DNA of 64,000 nt from Flavobacterium marginilacus (GCF_026870155.1 NZ_CP113975.1:2604001-2668000), one strand, 5' to 3'; positions 33,818 to 44,310 are shown, counted from the first letter of the stretch. Made by a program: numbers and translations. Notes: a model not told the origin generated them from the letters alone.

Positions 33818-35599
33818 GAGGCTGTCCAAAAAGTAAGGACAGCCTTTTTTTTGCTGTTTTTAATCTAAAATAGTATCTTAGAGTTGCACAAAAAACGAGC
33901 AATGGCTAAAGTAATATTTAAATCGCAATCGATCAATACACCGGAACTTTTTCCGATAAATATTTTTGATAAAATTTCAGAAAACCATCCTGTCCGCTTA
34001 GTGGATAAGATTGTCAATTCATTGGATATAAGTCATATACTTAAAATATATAAAGGAGGAGGCACCTCGGCCTATCATCCCAGAATGATGCTTAAGGTTT
34101 TGTTTTACAGTTATTTAAGCAACACTTATTCCTGCCGAAAAATAGCAAAGGCACTTACTGAGAACATTCATTTTATGTTTATTTCAGGCAACTCAACTCC
34201 TGATTTTAGAACCATTAACGATTTTAGAGGAAAGATTTTAAAAGAAAACATCAAAGATTTATTTGCAGAGGTGGTCAAAATGCTTGTGGAAATGGGCTAT
34301 GTCAGTCTGGATATCCAATACATTGATGGAACAAAAATAGAAGCCAAATCCAATAAATACACCTTTGTCTGGCGGGGTTCTATTGAGAAATACAAAGAAA
34401 AGCTCGAAGTAAAAATCAACAGTATCTTATCCGACATTGAAAACAGTATTTTATCAGATAATCAAGAAGTCAACAAGGAAGAATTACCAAAAAAAATAAA
34501 CTCGGAAGAGCTGAAAGAAAAATTATCAGAACTCAATAAAAAACTCAAAGAGCCCAACAAGAAGATAACCAAAGAGCTTGAAAAGCTTCAGGAAGAGCAC
34601 CTGCCAAAGCTTGAAAAATACGAAAAAGATTTAGTGATTTTAGGCAATAGAAACTCCTACAGTAAGACAGATCCTGACGCTACCTTTATGAGAATGAAGG
34701 AAGACCATATGAAAAACGGACAGTTAAAACCTGCATACAATCCTCAGATTTCTACTGAAAATCAATTCATTACCAACGTAACCATTCATCAGACACCTAA
34801 CGACACTACGACTTTAAAATCCCATTTGGAGGAATTTGAAAAAATGTATCAAAAACAAAGCAAAACAGTTGTAGCCGATGCTGGTTATGGAAGCGAAGAA
34901 AACTACGAAATGCTTGAAAATAAAGACATAACGTCCTATGTAAAGTATAATTATTTTCACAAAGAACAGAAGAAAAAAATGAAGGACAATCCGTTTCTTG
35001 TCCAGAATTTGTTCTACAATATACAGCAGGATTTTTATGTGTGTCCAATGGGACAAAGAATGGAAAACATTGGCAGTGGAAAACGGACATCGGCCAACGG
35101 ATACGAATCACAAGTATCTTATTATCAAGCAAAAAGATGTGATGGATGTCCACTTAGAAGTTTGTGCCATAAAGCCAAAGGAAACAGAACAATAGAAGTA
35201 AACCACCGCCTGAACCAATTAAGGGCTCAGGCCAAAGAGCTGCTCATGAGCGAAAAAGGACTCGAACACCGAAGCAAACGCCCAATAGAAGTTGAAGCAG
35301 TATTCGGACAGCTAAAAAACAACAATAAATTCAGCCGGTTTACTTTCACAAGCATCGAAAAAGTGGAAATGGAATTTCTATTGATGGCTATCGGGCATAA
35401 TTTCAGAAAAATGATAGCAAAGAACAATGATGCGTCGAAAACTCATCTAAAAATCTCCTTCAGAGTTCTAAATAGAGCTATAAAAGTCGAAATTCACTTT
35501 TTAAATACTGTAACAGAATATTTTTTCATTAATCAACCAACCCAAAATCGATTCCTGAAATTTGCAGCATAAAAAAAGCTGTCCTTTTCGGACAGCCTC
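33818..35599 (+). mobile_element. IS1182-family insertion sequence, copy 2
   Basis: 1782 bp, same length and ends as copy 1 (20430-22211), with only a few base differences noticed (for example near 34384, 34934 and 35230). It lies between the convergent msrB and GIY-YIG-like genes. A-run on the left and T-run on the right suggest insertion into or next to a terminator. Both ends form hairpins with inward T-runs. Confidence 0.92.
33884..35572 (+). CDS. IS1182-family transposase (copy 2)
   Basis: 562 residues, differing from copy 1 at one residue (Ser for Ala in DITSYVK). All DDE motifs and the Cys cluster are present. The likely start is ATG 33902 (MAKVIFKSQS), as in copy 1. Because both genes are intact and almost identical, the element has transposed recently or the copies are kept equal by gene conversion. 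Confidence 0.93.
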   Translation: MHKKRAMAKVIFKSQSINTPELFPINIFDKISENHPVRLVDKIVNSLDISHILKIYKGGGTSAYHPRMMLKVLFYSYLSNTYSCRKIAKALTENIHFMFISGNSTPDFRTINDFRGKILKENIKDLFAEVVKMLVEMGYVSLDIQYIDGTKIEAKSNKYTFVWRGSIEKYKEKLEVKINSILSDIENSILSDNQEVNKEELPKKINSEELKEKLSELNKKLKEPNKKITKELEKLQEEHLPKLEKYEKDLVILGNRNSYSKTDPDATFMRMKEDHMKNGQLKPAYNPQISTENQFITNVTIHQTPNDTTTLKSHLEEFEKMYQKQSKTVVADAGYGSEENYEMLENKDITSYVKYNYFHKEQKKKMKDNPFLVQNLFYNIQQDFYVCPMGQRMENIGSGKRTSANGYESQVSYYQAKRCDGCPLRSLCHKAKGNRTIEVNHRLNQLRAQAKELLMSEKGLEHRSKRPIEVEAVFGQLKNNNKFSRFTFTSIEKVEMEFLLMAIGHNFRKMIAKNNDASKTHLKISFRVLNRAIKVEIHFLNTVTEYFFINQPTQNRFLKFAA

Positions 35600-35625
35600 T
35601 TTTTTGTTTTTAAAAGATAATGTAT

Positions 35626-36054
35626 TTAAAAAGCTATATTCCATCTTGGAAGTTTTCCGGTTTCGTCTAAGAAATTTTGCAAAACCTGTCCTTCAACACT
35701 AGTAGGTATTGATTTTACAGTATCATTAAAAGTTTCAAACCAATAAACTTCAAGCGTATCAATACTTTCTTTTTTCATTTGTGCAGGCCAAGAATATTTT
35801 CTTCCTGTTTTTGCAAATTGATGTCCATTTACAATTTTGTCATAAAGACCTCCGTTTTTACTTTTTAAAGTCCCGTCATTCTGAACGGTTCCTGTAGAAC
35901 CAGCCATTATTAATTCTTTAGTATCATTTGCCACAGCATAAACAATAAAAACGCCGCTTCCAGTTTGTGAAGCATTACAAACTGCTTCTAAATTATCTTC
36001 CTGTGTAAATGTAAAATTTCCATTTACAGTAAACTTTTCTAATTCTTTGTACAT
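35626..36054 (-). CDS. Conserved small protein, possibly GIY-YIG-like
   Basis: 142 residues, no signal or membrane segment. It has GVFIVYAVANDTKELIMAGSTGTV, GGLYDKIVNGHQFAKTGRKYSWPAQM and SIDTLEVYWFETFND followed by a Glu. The order of a VYxV strand, a xxGSTG turn and a conserved Glu recalls the GIY-YIG nuclease fold, but the canonical GIY and YIG triplets are not exact. Function unknown. It lies between the IS and the sucD terminator. Confidence 0.6.
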   Translation of the reverse strand: MYKELEKFTVNGNFTFTQEDNLEAVCNASQTGSGVFIVYAVANDTKELIMAGSTGTVQNDGTLKSKNGGLYDKIVNGHQFAKTGRKYSWPAQMKKESIDTLEVYWFETFNDTVKSIPTSVEGQVLQNFLDETGKLPRWNIAF

Positions 36055-36134
36055 ATTTTAATTTTTTAAGCAACAAGATTCTTATAGTCTGAATTGCTAA
36101 GTTTTTGATTATTTTCCAGACATTTTAAAAATGT

Positions 36135-36168
36135 AAAAAAGTCTCAACAAAATATTGAGACTTTTTTT
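36135..36168. terminator. Bidirectional terminator
   Basis: AAAAAAGTCTCAA and TTGAGACTTTTTTT pair with a short loop. It lies after the stop of sucD (36197, minus) and upstream of the 36054 start, and ends the lpx/efp/sucD transcription unit. Confidence 0.8.
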
Positions 36169-36196
36169 GGAATTTATTATTTAAATAAATTGGAGA

Positions 36197-37069
36197 TTAT
36201 CCAAGTACTTCTTTAACTTTCTTTCCTATTTCAGCAGGAGAATCAACAACGTGAATTCCGTTGTCTTTCATAATTTGTTTTTTAGCAGCAGCTGTATCAT
36301 CAGATCCTCCAACTATAGCACCAGCATGTCCCATTGTACGTCCTGCAGGAGCAGTTTCACCAGCGATAAAACCAATAACTGGTTTGCGGTTACCATCAGC
36401 TTTAATCCATTTAGCAGCATCAGCCTCTAATTGACCTCCAATTTCACCAATCATGATGATGCACTCAGTTTCAGGGTCGTTCATTAATAACTCTACAGCT
36501 TCTTTGGTAGTTGTTCCAATGATTGGGTCACCGCCAATTCCGATAGCAGTAGTGATTCCTAACCCTTGTTTTACAACCTGATCAGCTGCTTCGTAAGTTA
36601 AAGTTCCAGATTTTGAAACGATTCCAACAGTTCCTTTTTTGAAAACGAAACCTGGCATAATTCCAACTTTAGCTTCACCTGGAGTAATAACTCCTGGACA
36701 GTTTGGTCCGATTAATCTAGCATTTCTTTGTTTAACATAGCTGTTTGCTTTAATCATATCAGCAACAGGAATTCCTTCTGTAATTGCAATAATTACTTTA
36801 ATTCCTGCATCAGCAGCTTCCATAATAGCATCTGCAGCAAAAGCAGGCGGTACAAAAATAATTGAAGTATCAGCTCCAGCTTGAACAACTGCATCTTTTA
36901 CTGTATTGAAAACCGGTAAATCTAGATGTGTAGTTCCTCCTTTTCCTGGAGTAACACCGCCAACAACATTTGTACCGTACTCAATCATTTGAGTAGCGTG
37001 GAATGTTCCTTCGCTTCCCGTGAATCCTTGAACAATTATTTTTGAATCTTTATTAACTAAAACACTCAT
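36197..37069 (-). CDS. sucD: Succinyl-CoA synthetase alpha subunit
   Basis: 290 residues, full length. N-terminal CoA-binding Rossmann domain ([36 protein letters not shown]), then [27 protein letters not shown], the [10 protein letters not shown] segment and the phospho-His in [17 protein letters not shown]. It works with the beta subunit (not in the window) in the TCA cycle, making ATP or GTP from succinyl-CoA. A -7 element lies at 37105-37112. Confidence 0.96.
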   Translation of the reverse strand: MSVLVNKDSKIIVQGFTGSEGTFHATQMIEYGTNVVGGVTPGKGGTTHLDLPVFNTVKDAVVQAGADTSIIFVPPAFAADAIMEAADAGIKVIIAITEGIPVADMIKANSYVKQRNARLIGPNCPGVITPGEAKVGIMPGFVFKKGTVGIVSKSGTLTYEAADQVVKQGLGITTAIGIGGDPIIGTTTKEAVELLMNDPETECIIMIGEIGGQLEADAAKWIKADGNRKPVIGFIAGETAPAGRTMGHAGAIVGGSDDTAAAKKQIMKDNGIHVVDSPAEIGKKVKEVLG

Positions 37070-37104
37070 GATATATTTTTTATGTAGTTTTTAAAATTGT
37101 TTCG

Positions 37105-37112
37105 CAAAAGTA
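37105..37112 (-). promoter_or_regulatory. -7 promoter element of sucD
   Basis: TACTTTTG on the minus strand, 35 bases before the sucD ATG at 37069, fits TAnnTTTG. It suggests sucD has its own promoter in addition to any read-through from the lpx genes. Confidence 0.55.
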
Positions 37113-37158
37113 AGTCTTTTGTAATTATTTTAAACTTATTTATAATAAAAATAATTAA

Positions 37159-37518
37159 CTAAATTTGACTCATTTGATAACCTCTGTATAATTTATTGTC
37201 TTTTATTTCCCATATAATCATCATATGAGCCAAAAACATTTCTTCTCTGGGATTCTCTATTGTTTTTACATAATGTGTAAAACGAACTGAAACCGTATTT
37301 CCTTCTTCTACAATATGACTGATTCTTGCTTTAGTCCGTACATAAGCTCTGCTAATATCGTAAGTTAAACTTAGTATAGCTTCATAATCCATTTGAATAA
37401 AACCTTTGCTGCTATTCCAATCCAAAATACATTCCGGATGCAAATATTCTTTCATTATCTCAGGGTTAATGAAGGCATCTGATTTATAAAAATTTTTTAC
37501 AATTTCCTTAGCAGACAT
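37159..37518 (-). CDS. NTF2/SnoaL-like protein
   Basis: 119 residues with the cone-like alpha+beta pattern of the NTF2 superfamily: helical start (MSAKEIVKNFYKSDAFINPEIMKEYLHPEC), a central segment ISHIVEEGNTVSVRFTHYVKTIENP and MMIIWEIKDNKLYRGYQMSQI at the end. Such domains bind small hydrophobic ligands or act as scaffolds. No catalytic set is certain. It starts 2 bases after lpxD2's stop, so it is in the same operon. Confidence 0.75.
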   Translation of the reverse strand: MSAKEIVKNFYKSDAFINPEIMKEYLHPECILDWNSSKGFIQMDYEAILSLTYDISRAYVRTKARISHIVEEGNTVSVRFTHYVKTIENPREEMFLAHMMIIWEIKDNKLYRGYQMSQI

Positions 37519-37520
37519 AA

Positions 37521-38450
37521 TTATTTCAATTTATTTAAAATCTCAGGAATCTTCTTAATATTTGCTAATTGCTTTAATTTTTCTCTTGATTCTTCAATTG
37601 GTGTGCCAAAATAACTTTTTCCGCCCTCAATTGATTTTGTTACTCCTGTCTGTCCCATAATGACAGCATTGGCACCTATAGTAATACCGCTCGTAGTTCC
37701 AACTTGTCCCCAAATTGTAACTTCATCTTCAATAATTACACAGCCTGCAATACCTGTCTGAGAAGCAATTAAACATTTTTTACCAATTATCGTATCGTGG
37801 CCGACATGTACCTGATTATCAATTTTTGTGCCTTCGCCAATAATTGTATCTCCAGTAACTCCTTTGTCAATTGTACAAAGGGCTCCAATTCCAACATTAT
37901 CTTTTATGACAACACGGCCTCCTGACAGCAATTGGTCATAGCCTTCGGCTCTTTTTTTGTAATAAAAAGCATCAGCTCCAAGGACAGATCCGGAATGAAT
38001 AATCACGTTGTTACCTATAATTGTATGGTCATAAATTGAAACATTAGCATGAATCAGACAATTTTCACCGATAGTGACATTGTTTCCAATGAAAGCGTTT
38101 GGCTGGATAACGGTTCCTTTGCCAATTTTTGAAGAAGGAGAAACTATAGCATTTGCCTGCGCGAAAGGTTTGAAATGCTTAGTTAAAATATTGAAATCTC
38201 TAAAAGGATCATCAGAAATCAATAATGCTTTGCCTTCAGGACATTCCACTTTTTTGTTTATTAAAACAATCGTAGCTGCAGAGTTTAAAGCTTTTTCGTA
38301 ATATTTTGGATGGTCAACAAAAACAATATCACCAGGTTCAACAACATGAATTTCATTCATACCTTGGATTGGAAATGCTGCATCTCCTACAAATTCACAT
38401 TCAAGTAAATCTGCAATAAATTGTAGAGAATAAACTTTTGGGAATTTCAT
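37521..38450 (-). CDS. LpxD-like UDP-3-O-acylglucosamine N-acyltransferase (second copy)
   Basis: 309 residues. N-terminal uridine-binding domain (QFIADLLECEFVGDAAFPIQGMNEI) followed by many hexapeptide repeats (IGKGTVIQPNAFIGNNVTIG.., IGEGTKIDNQVHVGHDTIIG) of a left-handed beta-helix and a C-terminal helix. It is shorter than the LpxD at 41445-42488 and differs in detail. Many Bacteroidota carry two such genes. It may acylate a different intermediate or act as a partner. It lies between efp and the NTF2-like gene. Confidence 0.85.
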   Translation of the reverse strand: MKFPKVYSLQFIADLLECEFVGDAAFPIQGMNEIHVVEPGDIVFVDHPKYYEKALNSAATIVLINKKVECPEGKALLISDDPFRDFNILTKHFKPFAQANAIVSPSSKIGKGTVIQPNAFIGNNVTIGENCLIHANVSIYDHTIIGNNVIIHSGSVLGADAFYYKKRAEGYDQLLSGGRVVIKDNVGIGALCTIDKGVTGDTIIGEGTKIDNQVHVGHDTIIGKKCLIASQTGIAGCVIIEDEVTIWGQVGTTSGITIGANAVIMGQTGVTKSIEGGKSYFGTPIEESREKLKQLANIKKIPEILNKLK

Positions 38451-38546
38451 CTTTTTAATTAGATAATTTGAAAATTAGAAAATGTGATAATTAGGTAATT
38501 TGTTAACTGACTAATTATCACATTGATTCATTGTCTAATTGACAAA

Positions 38547-39113
38547 CTACTCTTTCACTCGTTCCATGTAAGAACCAGTAGCAGTATCAATTTTTATTTT
38601 GTCTCCTTCGTTAATAAACAATGGAACGTTTACAGTTGCTCCTGTTTCAACAGTTGCAGGTTTTGTAGCATTGGTTGCTGTATTTCCTTTAACTCCTGGT
38701 TCAGCATAAGTTACTTCCAAAATCACTGATGGAGCCATATCTACAGATAATGGTAAATCAGTTTCTGTATTGATCTGGATCATTACATTTTCACCTTCTT
38801 TCAATAAATCTGGAGAATCTAGAACATTTCTGTTTAAAGTAATCTGCTCAAAAGTTTCAGCATTCATGAAATGGAAATCATTCCCTTCTGGGTATAAAAA
38901 TTGGAAAGTATGAGTTTCTACTCTTACTGTGTCGATTTTATGTCCTGCAGAAAAAGTATTATCCAGCACTTTTCCATTTGTCAAAGACTTTAATTTAGTT
39001 CTTACAAATGCAGGTCCCTTTCCTGGTTTCACATGAAGGAACTCAATGATTTTGTAAATATCGTGATTGTGCTTTATGCAAAGCCCGTTTTTAATATCTG
39101 ATGTAGATGCCAT
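38547..39113 (-). CDS. efp: Translation elongation factor P
   Basis: 188 residues, three beta domains. The KOW-like N-domain holds VKPGKGPAFVRTKLKSL, where the Lys of PGKGP is the usual modified residue. The OB-like domains follow, ending ..FINEGDKIKIDTATGSYMERVKE. It relieves ribosome stalling at polyproline, for instance PPP in the phage spike protein and TPP in a RiPP core in this window. It lies between lpxA and lpxD2. Confidence 0.97.
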   Translation of the reverse strand: MASTSDIKNGLCIKHNHDIYKIIEFLHVKPGKGPAFVRTKLKSLTNGKVLDNTFSAGHKIDTVRVETHTFQFLYPEGNDFHFMNAETFEQITLNRNVLDSPDLLKEGENVMIQINTETDLPLSVDMAPSVILEVTYAEPGVKGNTATNATKPATVETGATVNVPLFINEGDKIKIDTATGSYMERVKE

Positions 39114-39207
39114 TTTTGTGTTTTTTTGTTAATTCGTTTTTTTTGTTAATCTTTTATTTATTTGCCGATTAAACGATTTGATAAATAAACGATTAACCGA
39201 CTTTTTT

Positions 39208-39993
39208 TTAATAATTTCCAGTGTATCCTTTCATAACGCCACGAGATGAATTTCGGATAAAATCTAATATTTCATCACGTTCAGTCGTAGCTTCCATTTC
39301 GGCTTCAATAATACCGATTGCCTGAGTTGTATTGTAGTTCTTTTGATAAAGAATGCGGTATATGTCCTGGATTTCTCTTATTTTTTCTGTTGAGAATCCT
39401 CTTCTTCTTAGTCCTATGGAATTGATTCCTACATATGATAAAGGCTCTTTTGCTGCTTTTGTATAAGGAGGAACATCTTTTCTTAATAAAGATCCTCCGG
39501 AAATCATAGCGTGATCTCCAACACTTATGAATTGATGAACAGCTGAAAGACCTCCGATAACTGCGTAATTTCCAATTGTAACGTGACCTCCAAGTAAAAC
39601 ACCGTTTACAATGATTGCGTTGTCACCTACATGACAGTCGTGAGCAATATGCGCGGCAGCCATAATCAGGCAGTTGTTTCCGATAGTGGTCTGTCCAGAA
39701 GCTATAGTTCCTCTGTTTATGGTAACACATTCTCTGATAGTACAGTTATCACCTATAATGGCTAGAGAGTCTTCTCCGCCAAATTTTAAATCCTGCGGTA
39801 CAGCAGCAATTACTGCCCCAGGGAAAATGTTACAATTTTTGCCAATTCGTGCGCCTTCCATTATAGTAACATTAGAACCTATCCAAGTTCCGTCTCCGAT
39901 AATAACATTGTTATGTATCGTTGTAAAAGGTTCAATTACAACATTTTTGGCGATTTTTGCACCTGGATGAACGTATGCTAACGGTTGATTCAT
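39208..39993 (-). CDS. lpxA: UDP-N-acetylglucosamine acyltransferase
   Basis: 261 residues: a left-handed beta-helix of hexapeptide repeats (IGDGTWIGSNVTIMEGARIGKNCNIFPG..) with the catalytic His region AAHIAHDCHVGDNAII and a C-terminal helical domain (FSTEKIREIQDIYRILYQKNYN). It catalyses the first committed acyl transfer of lipid A synthesis. Full length. 70 bases after the lpxC-fabZ fusion. Confidence 0.96.
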   Translation of the reverse strand: MNQPLAYVHPGAKIAKNVVIEPFTTIHNNVIIGDGTWIGSNVTIMEGARIGKNCNIFPGAVIAAVPQDLKFGGEDSLAIIGDNCTIRECVTINRGTIASGQTTIGNNCLIMAAAHIAHDCHVGDNAIIVNGVLLGGHVTIGNYAVIGGLSAVHQFISVGDHAMISGGSLLRKDVPPYTKAAKEPLSYVGINSIGLRRRGFSTEKIREIQDIYRILYQKNYNTTQAIGIIEAEMEATTERDEILDFIRNSSRGVMKGYTGNY

Positions 39994-40063
39994 ATATTTT
40001 GTTTAGTCGTTTAACTTGCTGATTGATTAATCGGATAAACGATTAATCAAATCAGCAAAAAAA

Positions 40064-41461
40064 TTATTGTTTTCTGGCAATCTGTGCCATTAGTTCGGCT
40101 TGAGCTACTAATCGCCCATTTGCGTATGCATTTGCCTGCATGTGACAGATTCCTCTGCGTATTGGAGTTATCAGATCACATTTAAAAATAAGTGTATCTC
40201 CAGGTAATACTTTTTGTTTGAATTTTACATTATCAATTTTCATGAAAAAAGTCAGATAATTTTCTGGGTCTGGAACTGTGCTTAAGACTAGGATACCTCC
40301 TGTCTGCGCCATTGCTTCTACAATCAGTACTCCTGGCATTACCGGTGCATTAGGAAAGTGTCCAACAAAGAAATTTTCATTCATTGTAACATTTTTCATT
40401 CCTACTACGTGGCTGTCAGACATTTCGATAATTCTGTCAATCAGTAAAAACGGAGGTCTATGCGGTAACATAGCCATAATTTTATGAATATCCATCAAAG
40501 GCTCCTGATTCAAATCATAAGTTGGAACATAATTTCTTTGTTCGTTTTTGATGATTTTTGACATTTTTTTTGCAAATTGAGTATTTACAAAATGTCCAGG
40601 TTTATTAGCGATGATTTTTCCTTGAATTTTTGTTCCGATTAAAGCTAAATCACCAATTACATCTAATAATTTATGTCTTGCAGCTTCGTTTGGATAATGC
40701 AGTGTAAGATTATCTAAGATACCATTTGGTTTTACAGTAATCTCGTCTTTGCCAAAGGCTTTTTTCAGGCTTTCCATTGTAGACTCCGAAATATCTTTAT
40801 CTACATATACAATGGCATTATTTAAATCACCGCCTTTAATCAATCCGTTTTCTAATAAAGCTTCTAGTTCATGCAGAAAACTAAATGTTCTTGCATTAGA
40901 AATTTCATTTTTGAAATCGTCAATTGTTTTTAAAGTGGCATTTTGTGTTCCTAATATTTTTGTACCAAAATCAACCATAGTCGTTACACTGTAATGATCA
41001 CTCGGCATTACCATAATTTCACTTCCGGAAGCTTCATCAGTAAATGAAATTACTTCTTTAACTACATATATATTACGGTTTAATTCCTGTTCTTCAATAC
41101 CTGCTTGATCAATTGCTTCCATGAAAAATTTTGAAGAGCCGTCCATAATTGGAAGTTCAGAAGCATCTAACTCGATGATAATATTATCCAGATCAGAACC
41201 CATCAAGGCTGCCAAAACATGCTCAGGTGTCTGAATTTTTACACCCAATTTTTCTAAATTAGTACCGCGTTGTGTATTAACTACATAATTAGCATCAGCT
41301 TCAATAACAGGATGTCCTTCAAGATCTACACGAACAAATGTAAATCCATTGTTTACTGGAGCAGGTTTAAAAGTCATTTTTACTTCTTTTCCAGTATGCA
41401 GTCCAACTCCTGTCAGCGAAATTTCTGTTTTGATGGTCTTTTGTTTAACCATTGTTTCCAT
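40064..41461 (-). CDS. lpxC/fabZ: LpxC-FabZ fusion (UDP-3-O-acyl-GlcNAc deacetylase / 3-hydroxyacyl-ACP dehydratase)
   Basis: 465 residues, two enzymes in one chain. Residues ~1-310 are Lpx[11 protein letters not shown], zinc ligands in [16 protein letters not shown] and [22 protein letters not shown]. Residues ~325-465 are Fab[15 protein letters not shown], the catalytic [22 protein letters not shown] and [22 protein letters not shown]. It couples lipid A and fatty acid synthesis, a fusion common in Bacteroidota. It overlaps lpxD by 17 bases. Confidence 0.96.
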   Translation of the reverse strand: METMVKQKTIKTEISLTGVGLHTGKEVKMTFKPAPVNNGFTFVRVDLEGHPVIEADANYVVNTQRGTNLEKLGVKIQTPEHVLAALMGSDLDNIIIELDASELPIMDGSSKFFMEAIDQAGIEEQELNRNIYVVKEVISFTDEASGSEIMVMPSDHYSVTTMVDFGTKILGTQNATLKTIDDFKNEISNARTFSFLHELEALLENGLIKGGDLNNAIVYVDKDISESTMESLKKAFGKDEITVKPNGILDNLTLHYPNEAARHKLLDVIGDLALIGTKIQGKIIANKPGHFVNTQFAKKMSKIIKNEQRNYVPTYDLNQEPLMDIHKIMAMLPHRPPFLLIDRIIEMSDSHVVGMKNVTMNENFFVGHFPNAPVMPGVLIVEAMAQTGGILVLSTVPDPENYLTFFMKIDNVKFKQKVLPGDTLIFKCDLITPIRRGICHMQANAYANGRLVAQAELMAQIARKQ

Positions 41462-42488
41462 TTTTTTGGTTTAATATTTGTTTTTTTAACTCTTCTATTT
41501 CTTTTACCATTTTAGGTAAATTCTTAAAATAAACATACGATTTACTAAAATCAGAATATCCAAATGTTGGGCTTCCCTGAAGAACTTCGTTGTCTTTTAT
41601 ATTACTTGCTACTCCGGACTGAGCCTGAATACGGACGTTATTTCCTATTGTTAAATGCCCTACAATCCCTACCTGACCTCCTATCATACAGTTGCCTCCT
41701 ACTTTTGTAGAACCGGCTATTCCTGTTTGAGCAGCAATAACTGTGTTGTTACCGATTTCGACATTATGGGCAATCTGTACTTGGTTGTCTATTTTTACAC
41801 CAGCTCTGATAACAGTAGATCCTAATGTTGCCCTGTCTATAGTAGAATTGGCACCAATATCCACATTGTCTTCAATAATTACATTTCCTATCTGCGGAAT
41901 TTTATCATAAGTGCCGTCTTCGTTTGGAGCATAGCCAAAACCGTCAGCACCTATAATTGCTCCTGAATGAATGGTGCAGTTATTTCCAATTACAGTTTCT
42001 GAATAAATTTTAGAGCCAGCGAAAATAATCACATTGTTTCCAATAGAGACATTGTCTCCAATGAAACTCCCAGGATATATTTTTACATTATTCCCCAATT
42101 TCACATTGTCGCTTATGTAGCTAAAACTTCCTAAATATAGATTTTCGCCATAAACAGCACTTTCAGAAATAAAGGAAGGTGTTTCGATACCGTTTTTATT
42201 TAATTTTACCTGATTGTAAAATTCAAGCAGTTTCGAAAATGCCTTATAAGCATCTGCTACTTTTATAAGTGTTGTACTTATTGGAGTTTCGGGAACAAAA
42301 GAATCATTAACAATCGTAATTGATGCTTTTGTGGTATAAATAAAGTTTGTGTATTTTGGATTGGATAAAAAAGTAAGTGAGCCTTCTGTTCCTTCTTCGA
42401 TCTTGGATAAACGGGATACTTCAGCATTGGCATTACCAACAATCTCTCCTTCTAAAATCCCTGCTATTTGTTCAGCTGTAAATTTCAT
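41445..42488 (-). CDS. lpxD: UDP-3-O-(3-hydroxyacyl)glucosamine N-acyltransferase
   Basis: 347 residues. N-terminal uridine-binding domain ([25 protein letters not shown]), hexapeptide beta-helix with [30 protein letters not shown] and the catalytic His in [14 protein letters not shown], then a C-terminal helix ending in coiled-coil-like [10 protein letters not shown]. It makes the third step of lipid A synthesis. First gene of the operon and overlaps lpxC-fabZ by 17 bases. Confidence 0.95.
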   Translation of the reverse strand: MKFTAEQIAGILEGEIVGNANAEVSRLSKIEEGTEGSLTFLSNPKYTNFIYTTKASITIVNDSFVPETPISTTLIKVADAYKAFSKLLEFYNQVKLNKNGIETPSFISESAVYGENLYLGSFSYISDNVKLGNNVKIYPGSFIGDNVSIGNNVIIFAGSKIYSETVIGNNCTIHSGAIIGADGFGYAPNEDGTYDKIPQIGNVIIEDNVDIGANSTIDRATLGSTVIRAGVKIDNQVQIAHNVEIGNNTVIAAQTGIAGSTKVGGNCMIGGQVGIVGHLTIGNNVRIQAQSGVASNIKDNEVLQGSPTFGYSDFSKSYVYFKNLPKMVKEIEELKKQILNQKNGNNG

Positions 42489-42619
42489 CTTATTGTATTG
42501 TATTTTTAAAAAGTATAAGATGGAACAGACTAAAAGTTAGTTCTCACACTATATAATAAAAATAGATTAGCTTGATTCATGGCGACAAAAATATGAAAAA
42601 TAGGTTTTAAATGTTAATT

Positions 42620-43849
42620 TTAAAGCAGTTGTTTTGGAAAACAAATGTAATACTTAGTTATCAGTCTTGATAACGACTTCAAATTCAGCTGGTCAGATGC
42701 CTCTACAACATCTTCGATAGTAGCATCTTTATTTAAAATCCTTATAGGTTCAGCTAGTTTGTTATATGCCTGGCTTTTTATTTTTCCTTTAAATATGAAA
42801 TAGCCTGCCTCAGTCAAAGAAATTTTATTTTGAGAAGCGAAACGCTCTTTCTGGTCCTGTAATTCTTCGAGTGACACTTTATCATTGGTTAATTTGATTT
42901 TTAATAAATCTCTATTGATAATCATTCGGCTCAATGAAGAGAGTATAAAATCATCATGGCTTTCCCATTCTTTTAAAGCACTGATAATATCAAAATCATC
43001 AAGTTTGGTAAAGAGTTTTACTGTTTTTTGATCAAAAGTTTCTAAGGTTACCTTGTTTTGCATAAAAAATAATAATGACTTACTGCAGGGCAAAACCATT
43101 CCTCTTTCGGTCAGTTCTTTGGCACGTTTCAGTACTTTGGTCAATATCAATTCGGCTGCTAGACTGGTTTTGTGTAAATAAACCTGCCAATACATCAATC
43201 GTCTTGACATTAAAAACTTTTCGACTGAGTATATTCCTTTTTCTTCAATAACCAGAACATCATCTACAACATTCATCATCTGAATCAATCTTTCGGAATT
43301 AATATTTCCTTCTGAAACCCCAGAATAAAAACTATCCCTTTTTAAATAATCCATTCGGTCCATATCAAGCTGGCTTGAAATCAGCTGCAGCATGAATTTT
43401 CGATGATATTCTCCCTTAAAAACCTGAATAGCCAGACTCAATTTACCACTGAATTCAATATTGAGCTGATTCATTAATAATAAGGATATTTCCTCGTGAT
43501 GAACATCTTCGACAATACTGCTTTCCATGGCATGAGAAAATGGACCATGACCAATATCATGCAGTAAAATAGCTATGTATAAAGCATTCTCTTCCTCAGG
43601 GCTGACGTTTACTTCTTTAAAACGGAGAACATCGACAGCTTTCTGCATTAAGTGCATGCATCCCAGCGCATGATGGAAACGAGTGTGATTAGCTCCCGGA
43701 TATACGAGATAAGACAATCCCATTTGTGAAATACGTCTCAGCCTTTGAAAATAAGGGTGCTGAACTAAATCGTAAATTAAAGGATTGGGTATTGTGATAA
43801 ATCCATAAATTGGATCATTGAATATTTTGAGTTTATTTATTTGAGACAC
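42620..43849 (-). CDS. HD-domain phosphohydrolase
   Basis: 409 residues from GTG 43849 (MSQINKLKIFNDPIYGFITI). A longer frame from TTG 43873 overlaps the -7 promoter element and is unlikely. The N-terminal HD domain has HHALGCMHL, AILLHDIGHGPFSHAME with the metal-binding HD and a distal Asp in SSQLDMDRMDYLKRD. These are close to SAMHD1/dNTPase-like HD proteins of Bacteroidota. Substrate unproven. It stands alone, 130 bases upstream of lpxD. Confidence 0.9.
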   Translation of the reverse strand: MSQINKLKIFNDPIYGFITIPNPLIYDLVQHPYFQRLRRISQMGLSYLVYPGANHTRFHHALGCMHLMQKAVDVLRFKEVNVSPEEENALYIAILLHDIGHGPFSHAMESSIVEDVHHEEISLLLMNQLNIEFSGKLSLAIQVFKGEYHRKFMLQLISSQLDMDRMDYLKRDSFYSGVSEGNINSERLIQMMNVVDDVLVIEEKGIYSVEKFLMSRRLMYWQVYLHKTSLAAELILTKVLKRAKELTERGMVLPCSKSLLFFMQNKVTLETFDQKTVKLFTKLDDFDIISALKEWESHDDFILSSLSRMIINRDLLKIKLTNDKVSLEELQDQKERFASQNKISLTEAGYFIFKGKIKSQAYNKLAEPIRILNKDATIEDVVEASDQLNLKSLSRLITKYYICFPKQLL

Positions 43850-43870
43850 TGTCAGATGATTTAAGGAAAA

Positions 43871-43878
43871 CAAATATA
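43871..43878 (-). promoter_or_regulatory. -7 promoter element of the HD-domain gene
   Basis: TATATTTG on the minus strand, perfect to TAnnTTTG, 22 bases before the GTG start at 43849. It overlaps the TTG of a longer frame, deciding the start. Confidence 0.6.
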
Positions 43879-43901
43879 GTCAAAATAGTATATAGTATTA
43901 G

Positions 43902-44103
43902 GAATCGAATCACGGCATTCGCTTTTAAAAGTTTCTGACACGAATTACACTAATCTGCACGAATTAAGATTGCTGTTTAATTACACAAAATATTCGAAAC
44001 TGTAAAAGTTGTAAAATTTGATTTCAATTTTGATAAGAATTAGTGTTAATTGGTGAAATTCGTGTTTATCTTTTTTTAAATGCGAATGCCGTGGAATCGA
44101 ATT
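43902..44103. repeat. Imperfect long inverted repeat, intergenic
   Basis: CACGGCATTCGC (43912-43923) pairs with GCGAATGCCGTG near the other end (about 44080), and CACGAATTACACTAAT pairs with an ATTAGTGTTAATT..AATTCGTG block inside. It fills about half of the 437-base gap between the HD gene and the GntR gene, has no ORF and looks like a dispersed non-coding repeat. Confidence 0.55.
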
Positions 44104-44310
44104 TGTGATCTAAGTGCAAAAGCTTTGTTACTTGTCTTCTGCTTGTCAAGATTACAAATTTTATACCAAAAGAAGTTTCTGCATAATTCTTCTTTAACTT
44201 TCTGATATGTTATTTTAAATTAAAAATCATTTTGAAGTATATTGTTGTACTGTCTGTGTCGTATGGAAACTGCTTCTATTGCAATACAATTGTAAATCAG
44301 TTTTTAGGGA

